Shown: piece after piece, positions 57,040 to 64,000 of the stretch
Layout: each line of letters opens with the position of its first letter
Numbering within the stretch: position 1 is the stretch's first letter
Notes under the pieces: model-generated
Databases searched by the model: none
What the model saw: the letters and a program-made list of their open reading frames with translations, nothing else
Told to the model about the DNA's origin: nothing
Made by a program: the position numbers and the translations under genes
DNA from: Geotrypetes seraphini
Lineage: Eukaryota > Chordata > Amphibia > Gymnophiona > Dermophiidae
NCBI RefSeq assembly: GCF_902459505.1
Contig: NC_047087.1
Coordinates: forward strand, 262,258,674-262,322,673
Reading direction: 5' to 3'
Length of the DNA stretch: 64,000 nt

Positions 57040-58350
57040 TGATTTCTTCTTTCATCTTCTCATCATTCTCTTCCTTCCATCCACCGTCTGCCCTCTCTCT
57101 GCCTCTTCCATATGGCATCTGCTCTCTTTCTATGCCTCTTCCAGAAACTGTGCCTCTCACGTCCATCTCTCCCTTCCCCCCATTGGTGTGGCTTCTGTCT
57201 TATTCCCTTCCATCTCTCCCTCCCTCCCAGCAGATTTTAGCATCTCTCTCTCTCCTTTCCTCCCCTCAGATCTGGTATCTGTCTCCTTCCTCTTTTCCTC
57301 CTCCCAGGTCAGTATCTGTCTCCTCCCTTTCCCTTGCTCTGGCATCTCTCTCTCCACTCCCTAACTCCTGTTCTTCCCTGGTCTTCCTTCTCAATTTATT
57401 TTCTGCCTCTGTCTAAATTCTTTCTTACTATTCAGTACTCAATTTCCCTCTTTCATTGTGTCTACCTATAGCTTGCCACGTCTTTTCCTCACCCCTTCCG
57501 GTATCTAACTCTATCCTCTTCCCCCAATCCAGCATGTGCCCTTTTTCTTTCTTCTCCCCACTTCCTTCAAGGGTCTGCTCCCCTCTCTCACCCCCTTTCC
57601 ATTCGATGTCTGTCCCCCCCCACACTTCCATTCAGTGTCTGACCCCCTCTCTCCCCCACAATTCCATTCAGCGTCTGTCCCCCTCTATCTACCCCTTCCA
57701 TCTACTGTTCACCCTCTCTCGCCCCTTCCATCCACTGCCCTTTCCATCCAGCGTCCACCCTCTCTCTCTTCCATGTGGCATCTTCCCTCTTTCTATGTCC
57801 CTTCAATAAACTGTCTGTCCTGTGCCCCTTCTCTCCTTTGTACATGATTCATTTCAGCTTCACCTCCTCTGCATTGTTCTGTCCCCACCCCTTCCCCTAT
57901 ACTCTCGCATCTATCTATTCTCCTTTCCTTCCCTTCCCTTCCCACTCAACCCCATGGCTTGTTATCTCTCTCCTTTCCTTCTATCTCTCCCTCCCCCTTC
58001 ATGCTCTGGTATCTCCTCTCCTTCTTTTCTCTCTGGTCTAGCATCTGTCTCCTTAGTTTCCATTCCCTCCCATGTCCTGGCATCTTTCTGCTCTCCTATC
58101 TCTCCCTCTCCCTCATCTGGCATTTTCTCTCCTTCCTCTCTCTCCCTCCCTCCTTCCTTGCCCCTGGTCTGGCATCTGTCTCCTTCCCTTCCATTCTCTC
58201 CCCCTCCATGGTCTTGGCATCTTCTTTCCTTCCCCTCCCTCCCATGGTCTTGGCATCTCTCTTCTCCTCTCCCCTTTCCCTGGTCTTCCTTCTCCCTCCT
58301 TCCCTCTCTCCTCCCCAATTGGGTGCAGCAGCATTTTTTCCCTCCCCCTG
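57040..58350 (+). repeat. Pyrimidine-rich degenerate tandem tract
   Basis: C and T make up nearly all of the plus strand for about 1.3 kb. Recurrent blocks include CCTTCCATCCAGYGTCTGTC, TCTGGYATCTSTCTCC and CATGGTCTTGGCATCT at roughly 40-60-bp intervals. The strong strand asymmetry is of the kind that can form triplex (H-DNA) structures. Confidence 0.8.
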
Positions 58351-58362
58351 ACTTCCTGGTGA

Positions 58363-58622
58363 AGTGAGGTCAGCTTCCCTCCCTTCCACTCCCTCGCTGC
58401 CCTCTTGGCCACCGTCTACAAGCGAACTGAACCCAGGCCATGGGGCTCTAACACTGCGTGCGCCAGCTTCCCTTCTCGTCAGAAACAGCAAGTTATGTCA
58501 TTCCTGTTTCGAAGAAGGGAAGCTGGCAGTGTTAGAGCCTCACGGCCTGGATTCAATTTTCTTGCGGACGGTGGACATGAGGTCAGCGAGGGAGTGGAAG
58601 GGAGGGAAGCTGACCTCATCAG
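58363..58622. repeat. Inverted repeat inside the hAT copy, arms ~120-135 bp
   Basis: GAGGTCAGCTTCCCTCCCTT at 58366 answers AAGGGAGGGAAGCTGACCTC near 58600, and GCCAGCTTCCCTTCT answers AGAAGGGAAGCTGGC near the centre at about 58500. The arms differ at several places, so this fold-back is older than the palindrome at 5.5 kb. Confidence 0.72.
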
Positions 58623-58741
58623 GCAGTTAGGGGCCCCAACCCTGTTTGCTCCCCCCTAATGCTGGCCCTGGGGCCCCCCTATTTTTGGGCCCAAGGCACG
58701 TGCCTACTGGGCCTACCCTTTAATCTGGCCCTGCTTGGAGC

Positions 58742-59043
58742 TAGAACTAGCTGGAACTAGAGATCCTTCTCCACCAGGGAAAAGTGACTCAAGAGACCAC
58801 TGCCCTATGGCCTAGCAATGATGCTGCACAAGCATCATGTCTATAGCATCTGACGATTACAAGGAAATACTGAAAAACAGGAGACAGCAACAGTCTCTTA
58901 AAAGAGGAGTGAAATCAGCTCTCAGCTTTTTTTTCTCATTTCTTATCTGCTAGCAGCAGTACATAAATGCGCTGGTCTGGCATGGACAATAAAGGAATAT
59001 TTTTTCGAAATGGTGAGAAATATGCTCATTTCTGGAGACTATT
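58742..59043. other. Unassigned noncoding DNA
   Basis: Nothing recognisable beyond a short GGAGCTAGAACTAGC-type duplication next to the hAT end. Confidence 0.35.
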
Positions 59044-61050
59044 GAGCTCATTTTCAAAAAAAGAAAGACATCCAGAGAGTGGCATAAAGGCACAGATGGA
59101 TGTTTTTCTTGCCAAATCCTTCCAATTTGCTATTTTTGAAACCTGTTTTCTAGATGGATATCTATGCTGTTCATCTACAGTTTGTCTAAATCTCAAGGGG
59201 CATGTTAGAGATGTGGTGTGGGCAGGACTAGGGTGGGCTTATGACGAACATTTTTCTGCCATAATCGAACATTTAAGACTTTGCTCAGGGCAAATTATGG
59301 ACATTTGGGGCTAGACCTTTTTTAATAGCGAATACCATATTTTTCACTCCATAAGACGCACCTGACTATAAAACGCACCCTAAATTTAGAGGAGGAAAAC
59401 AAGAAAAAATACATTCTGAACCAAATTCACCCTGCAAGGTTCTGCACCCAACCACACACTCCTTGCCAGGCTCTGCACCCTGTCTCCCCTCCCTGCCAGG
59501 CTTTGTACCCTGTCCCCTCCCTCTGGTGATCTAGTGGTAGGAAGAGTCAGTGCCCTCAATCCTCAGGCCCAACAATTGCCCCTTCCTTCCTCCTATGTTC
59601 CCCTCACTGCCTTCCAGCCTTTGTCCTTTTCCTCTTCAACCCCACCCCTCAGGCCCAACAATTGTCTCTTCCTCTCTCCCTCCTATGTTCCCTTCACTGC
59701 CTTCCAGCCTTTGTCCTCTCCCCCACCCCAACTCAGGCCCAACAATTACTGGTATCCCTTCCTCCCTCCTGCCTATGTTTCCCTCACTGCCTTCCAGCCT
59801 TTGTCTTCTGCCCCCCCCCAAGTCCGCCCATCCACTGAATTTAATGACCTCCCGCTGCTGCCGCTGTGAGGATACGTCAACGAAACAGCAGCAGTGGCGG
59901 GGGGTGGGGGGTTGCACTCCTGGCTCAGCAGTGGGTTGAGGGACGAGCAGGGAGCCGGCACGGAACGAATTGCTGGGAAGGGCCAGGCAGGTGCAGCGAT
60001 TGCATGCCGCCGGCCAATAAACCTTACCCCCGACATCAATTCTGACATTGGACTGAAGGTCCAGGCCAGCCGACGTCAGAATTGACGTCAGAGGTAAGGC
60101 TTCTGGGCCGGCAGCGTGCAATCGCTGCACCCGCCTCGCCTTTCCCTTCCTCTACTTATGGCAGCATTGAGAGACCAGGAGCAGCGGGGGTGATCAAAAT
60201 AAGGTAACGGCCGGGGGGGGGAGGGAATTCGTTCTATAGGATGCACCCTTTTTTTTCCACCCACTTTTTAGGGGAAAAAAGTGCATCTTATAGAGTGAAA
60301 AATACAGTAAGTGTCAAAAAGGTGCACAAACTGACTAGATGACCACTAGAGGCATGATCCGCCACACTTCCACAGTGGTCAACGATACCCTCCCACCCAC
60401 CCACCCCCCGAAGATGTAAATGAAAACAGTACATACATGCCTGCATGCCAGCTGCAGATGTTATGCCCAGTTCTAGCAGCAAGGGTGTCTGAAGAAGCCT
60501 TGTGGTCAGTGTAGTGAACTGCAAAGAAGGCCCATATCCCACTCTATTACACTTATGGTAGAAAATGTGAGCCCACCAAAAACCTACTGTACTACCAAAT
60601 AGTTGACACCTGCAAACATAAGGGCTTTTCGTGTGGTGTACAGTTGGGTAGAGTAGGTATTTGGTGTGATTTGGAGGGCTCCCCATAAGGGAGTTATGGT
60701 GAGATGTGTACCTGGGCCTTTTTAGGTGAAGTTCACTAGAGTGTTCCTTAGGGTACACCACTGCTTTGCTGGGAATTGTGTGTAGCCTATCTACTAAAAA
60801 TGCTGGCTCCTCCTACATCCCAATGGCTCGGTCTGTGCATTTTTCTTTCGGACTTTTTTTTTTTCCCGAAAATGGTCAAAAGAGAGACCCACTAAGGGCG
60901 AACATATCTAGCAATTGGTAAATTTTTTTTTTTCTACAAACCCCAACAAATAAACACACTTTGCCATTTCGAAAATGGCCATTTTCTCTACATGATTTTT
61001 AGACACACTTCTAAATCCGAGTTTAGACATTTTGGATGTCATATCAAAAA
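59044..61050. mobile_element. Candidate inverted-repeat element split by another transposon
   Basis: Left GACATCCAGAGAG...TTTGCTATTTTTGAAA is loosely answered at the right by AAAATGGCCATTTTC...TTTTGGATGTC. The middle (60310-60800) carries conserved-looking but noncoding sequence (CCACACTTCCACAGTGGTC, CAGTACATACATGCCTGCATGCCAG) typical of a dispersed repeat family. No transposase is seen. It is interrupted at about 59336-60306. The boundaries are soft. Confidence 0.4.
59336..60306. mobile_element. DNA transposon copy, TATTTTTCACTC ends
   Basis: Left TATTTTTCACTCCATAAGACGCAC (key TTCACTCCATAAGACGCAC) and right GTGCATCTTATAGAGTGAAAAATA are inverted repeats with two or three changes. The interior contains three GGCCCAACAATTG...TTGTCCTC-type tandem units of about 85-95 bp (59555-59810) and a GC-rich part. 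There is no transposase frame, and no clear target duplication was found. This end type is common in vertebrate genomes, but I leave the superfamily open. Confidence 0.68.
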
Positions 61051-61620
61051 TAACCCTCCACTTCTGCAAAGGACACTGTGTGGACTGCACTATAAGCTAT
61101 GCATAAAGGGATTGAAAGACAGAGGTTTATTTTCTAGAAGAACAAAGGAAAAGTGGGAATATGATGCAAGCATTAAGATATCTAGCAGTATTTAATAGAT
61201 AACTAGAAGGATGCAATTTCCACAGTATTAAACTTTCAAGTACAAAGCTTATGGGAAGGAAATTAAAAAGGTATGAAAGAAAGAATTGCTTTTCTTCTTA
61301 AAACTAAGATTGTAGAGAGCATCAGGAAAAGATTTCTAGCAGTTATAAAAGCCAAAAAGATTTAGCAGAATTCAAATATGAATGGAACAGACATAAGGCA
61401 AGATAATCTTCTTTCTAGTAAATGGACACATCATTCTTGAACACTCCAGAGTCAATCCCTTCCTGTGAGATTCTGTGTAAAGAGCATCATTTGCATTTTT
61501 TTACTCCGCCCTAGATAGGAAACATAGGAGGGAGGAGTATGGAGACTCTCCCTGACAAACATTTAACTATATAACGAGGTGGAATGAACAAGCCACCTAT
61601 CTGAGTGGATGCTGCACTAA
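61051..61620. other. Unassigned noncoding DNA
   Basis: AT-rich, no recognisable gene or repeat end. Confidence 0.35.
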
Positions 61621-61624
61621 GGCC

Positions 61625-61736
61625 CTGATTCTGTATAGGACGCCCAGGAGAGGTGTCCTATACAGAATCGGTCCTACACTAAACCCCGATTCTGTAACCA
61701 GCGTCCATGGTACAGACGCCGGTTAGAGAATCGGGT
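61625..61736. repeat. Two adjacent hairpins sharing a GATTCTGTA motif
   Basis: GATTCTGTATAGGAC / GTCCTATACAGAATC (61626-61669) and CCCGATTCTGTAACC / GGTTAGAGAATCGGG (61685-61735) each fold back. They probably belong to the non-autonomous transposon that also carries the minisatellite just downstream. Confidence 0.7.
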
Positions 61737-61812
61737 TAAATTAGACACAGTTGCTACACTTATCGCTGCAAGGGATCTCTCCCTGCTGCAATAAGTATAG
61801 CGGCCGCCTGTC

Positions 61813-62064
61813 CCATCACCGGCAGGAGGATGCCCAACTCCTCCTGTCGGAACCCCGAACTCCCCCTCCCCCCAAACTGGTAATCGCCGACAGGAGGATG
61901 CCCAACTCCTCCTGTCGGAACCCCGAACCCCCTTCCCCCCCAAACTGGTAATCGCCGACAGGAGGATGCCCAACTCCTCCTGTCGGAACCCCGAACCCCC
62001 CTCCCCCCCAAACTCGTAATGGCCGACAGGAGGATGCCCAACTCCTCCTGCCGGAAAGCCCGAC
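61813..62064. repeat. 68-bp minisatellite, ~3.6 units, each with a hairpin
   Basis: CAGGAGGATGCCCAACTCC recurs at 61823, 61891, 61959 and 62027, an exact 68-bp period. Each unit contains CCGACAGGAGGA and TCCTCCTGTCGG, a 12-bp perfect inverted pair around TGCCCAAC, followed by a C-rich spacer. The units differ at few positions, so the array is recent or homogenised. Confidence 0.93.
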
Positions 62065-62207
62065 GACCCCCCACCCCAACTAATCTCCCTCCCCCAACTA
62101 ACCTTTAAATGTTGGTCGGCTGGACGGGTCTTGCTGCCGTCCAGCCGACAGGCCCGCCTCGTGGAAATGAGACGGGCCCGCCCCTTCCCGGCCCATCCTC
62201 GCTAAAT

Positions 62208-62259
62208 CTAAGGCCTGATTGGCCCAGGCTCTAGAAGCCTGGACCAATCAGGCCTTAGG
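62208..62259. repeat. Hairpin repeat with AAGGCCTGATTGG motif
   Basis: CTAAGGCCTGATTGGCCCAGG and CCTGGACCAATCAGGCCTTAG are inverse. A third half-copy lies at about 62289-62310. Compare the hairpin at 35250-35331. Confidence 0.7.
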
Positions 62260-62310
62260 TATAGCGGGTCCGCCCATCCCCACTAATCCTAAGGCCTGAT
62301 TGGCCCAGGC

Positions 62311-62883
62311 TAGGCACCTCTCTTGGGCACCATGAAGTAGATAGACTATCTGCCCAAACCCAATTCTAATGCTGGAACGGGCTCTACTGCTCAGATTTCT
62401 ATGAGCCATTTTACCGTCAATTGCACTTTAAAGTCCCATAGGGGATGAAAGAATTCAAGGAACCCTCTTGAATGACCTCAAAGACCTAACGGTCTGAGCA
62501 AATCCTTGTCCAGGCCTCCCAATAAGCCAACATCCTCCCACCTATTTGCGGAGGCATGGCTGCCAAACTGTTATCATTGTGTTTCTTTGAGGCTGCAAAT
62601 GGGTGGAAACCGGAGGATTGAGGCTGTCTAGAGGAACCAAATCTGTATTGAGAGCCCAGATATGAACTTTGTGCAGAGGAGCCTCTTGTGTACTGGCGAG
62701 GCCTCCAAAGCCAGGAAAATTGCCCTGAGCCTACCCTCTTGGGGTGTGTGGTCTACTATCTGGCAATGACTTAGAGCGACGATCTGTTATACTGGCCAAA
62801 AGATCGTCCAATCCCTTACCAAAGAGCATGTGACTCTGCTCAAAGTGACCTTGGAAGCTAATTCTCCTGCCCACTGCTTTATA
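62311..62883 (-). mobile_element. DIRS-type retroelement fossil D (gag end to RT start)
   Basis: On the minus strand the sequence reads a gag C-terminal region (SHMLFGKGLDDLLASITDRR-type) and then the start of RT (GRYSIYFMVP-like). It is old, broken and cut off by the element that begins at about 62884. Confidence 0.6.
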
Positions 62884-64000
62884 GCACAGTTACTTACCGT
62901 AACAGGTGTTATCCAGGGACAGCAGGCAGATATTCTTAACGTATGGGTGACGTCACCGACGGAGCCCCGGTACGGACCTTTTTAACTAGAAAGTTCTAGT
63001 TGGCCGCACCGCGCATGCGCGGGTGCCTTCCCGCCCGACGGAGGAGTGCGTGGTCTCCAGTTAAGATAAGCCAGCTAAGAAGCCAACCCGGGGAGGTGGG
63101 TGGGTCGTAAGAATATCTGCCTGCTGTCCCTGGATAACACCTGTTACGGTAAGTAACTGTGCTTTATCCCAGGACAAGCAGGCAGCATATTCTTAACGTA
63201 TGGGTGACCTCCAAGCTAACAGAGAGGGAGGGGGGATGGTTGGCCATTAGGAAAATAAATTTTGTAACACAGATTGGCCGAAGTGTCCATCCCGTCTGGA
63301 GAAGGTATCCAGACAGTAGTGAGTAGTGAACGTGTGAACTGAAGACCAAGTGGCCGCCTTGCAGATTTCCTCAATAGGTGTGGAACGGAGGAAAGCCACA
63401 GAAGCAGCCATAGCTCTGACCTTGTGGGCCGTGACAGCTCCTTCCAGTGACAGGCCGGCCCGAGCATAACAGAACGCAATACAGGCAGCAAGCCAATTGG
63501 ACAGCGTTCGTTTAGAGACAGGACGACCCAGACGGTTGGGATCGAAGGTCAGAAAAAGTTGAGGAGAGGATCGGTGAGCCCTGGTGCGGTCAAGGTAGTA
63601 TGCAAGGGCACGTTTACAATCCAGCGTGTGTAACGCCTGTTCCCCAGGATGAGAATGGGGTTTGGGAAAGAAGACAGGCAAAACAATAGATTGGTTGAGG
63701 TGAAAAGCCGAAACCACCTTGGGAAGGAATTTAGGATGGGTACGCAGAACCACCTTGTCATGGTGAAAAACAGTGAACGGTGGATCGGCGACCAGCGCAT
63801 GCAGCTCACTGACCCTCCTGGCAGAGGTGATGGCAATGAGGAAAAGCACCTTCCATGTGAGAAGTTTGAGCGAAGTAGTAGCAAGAGGCTCAAAAGGAGG
63901 TTTCATGAGGGCTGACAAAACCACATTTAGGTCCCAGACGACAGGAGGAGGCTGTAGAGGTGGTTTGATGTTGAAGAGGCCTCTCATGAAGCGGGAAACC
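62884..64000 (-). mobile_element. DIRS-type retroelement E, tyrosine recombinase end; runs off the window
   Basis: The terminal region (62884-63240) has CACAGTTACTTACCGTAACAG and its inverse TGTTACGGTAAGTAACTGTG about 250 bp apart, then CAGGACAAGCAGGCAGC, as in fossil C. The minus-strand frame 63987-63247 is open for 246 codons and reads the C-terminal catalytic half of a DIRS tyrosine recombinase (TSARRVSELHAL, then TAHKVRAM, then FTTHYC). The visible part looks whole. The RT and gag, if present, lie beyond the right edge. This is the youngest-looking DIRS copy here. Confidence 0.85.
62948..63020. promoter_or_regulatory. CRE and NRF-1-type palindromes in a DIRS end
   Basis: TGACGTCA (62948-62955) and GCGCATGCGC (63011-63020) lie between the two inverted terminal copies, in the same order as in the copy at 46111-46205. 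They may mark the element's promoter; this is inference. Confidence 0.5.

Larger units (their letters stand above)
56402..58733. mobile_element. 2.33-kb non-autonomous hAT copy with perfect 8-bp duplication
   Basis: The ends CAGGGCAGGATTAATTTG and TTTAATCTGGCCCTG are imperfect inverted repeats of the hAT form. The flanking octamer CTTGGAGC is identical at 56394-56401 and 58734-58741. The interior has no transposase. It holds about 1.3 kb of pyrimidine-rich degenerate tandem DNA (57040-58350) and a large inverted repeat (58363-58622). Long frames across the pyrimidine part are artefacts of composition. Confidence 0.87.

Noticed and set aside
57032-58491. Many overlapping frames of 80-180 codons on both strands
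   Set aside because: They lie in an almost pure pyrimidine tract, where stops are rare in several registers. The translations are low-complexity Pro/Ser/Leu or Arg/Glu/Gly.
61760-62079. Gly/Arg-rich repeat protein of ~100 codons
   Set aside because: It is the translation of the 68-bp minisatellite. 68 is not a multiple of three, so each unit changes frame.

Overview
This is a repeat-packed stretch of a vertebrate nuclear genome. I see no bacterial-style genes, operons, rRNA, tRNA or CRISPR. The mix of CR1-clade LINEs, L2, L1, DIRS-type tyrosine-recombinase retroelements, Penelope-like elements with hammerhead-ribozyme motifs, hAT, Helitron and Tigger copies, and tRNA-headed SINEs suggests an amphibian. 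My best guess is a caecilian, from remembered repeat families and not from any search. Perhaps two thirds of the window can be assigned to transposable elements.

Layout. 0-4.2 kb: unassigned DNA, then an L2-type LINE split by a 976-bp insertion with a perfect 6-bp target duplication. 4.2-10.9 kb: a plus-strand L1 broken by two minus-strand CR1 copies, one of which carries a ~650-bp near-perfect palindrome. 10.9-12.0 kb: a plus-strand CR1 tail with an open frame. 12.0-14.6 kb: a minus and a plus Helitron; the second holds CpG-rich, exon-like DNA that looks captured. 15.2-16.5 kb: fold-back MITEs and a 1.08-kb hAT copy. 16.9-26.95 kb: a minus-strand L1 with ORF1, endonuclease, RT and C-terminal parts, split by two CR1 copies that each lie next to or contain a hAT MITE. 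27-27.8 kb: CR1. 27.8-34.5 kb: two broken DIRS-type copies, tail to tail. 35-42.5 kb: mostly unassigned AT-rich DNA with a few DNA-transposon copies. 42.5-42.8 kb: the only good candidate for a host coding exon (minus strand, unidentified). 44.5-45.5 kb: Penelope/L2 fragments with hammerhead motifs. 45.6-49.7 kb: a decayed Tigger (pogo/Jerky-like) transposase split by a DIRS copy. 49.7-55.2 kb: SINEs, hAT MITE, two Penelope-like remnants, and a CR1 copy with a 380-codon frame. 56.4-58.7 kb: a 2.3-kb hAT copy full of pyrimidine tracts. 59-61 kb: nested inverted-repeat elements. 61.6-62.3 kb: a 68-bp minisatellite and hairpins. 62.3-64 kb: an old DIRS fragment followed by a younger DIRS end whose recombinase frame is open to the window edge.

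Nothing here works as a pathway. The biology is layered insertion: L1 hit by CR1, CR1 hit by palindromes or hAT elements, Tigger hit by DIRS, a DNA transposon hit by a SINE. The most useful leads are the Helitron with exon-like cargo, the hammerhead-like motifs, NRF-1-type palindromes shared by two unrelated element classes, and the candidate host exon.
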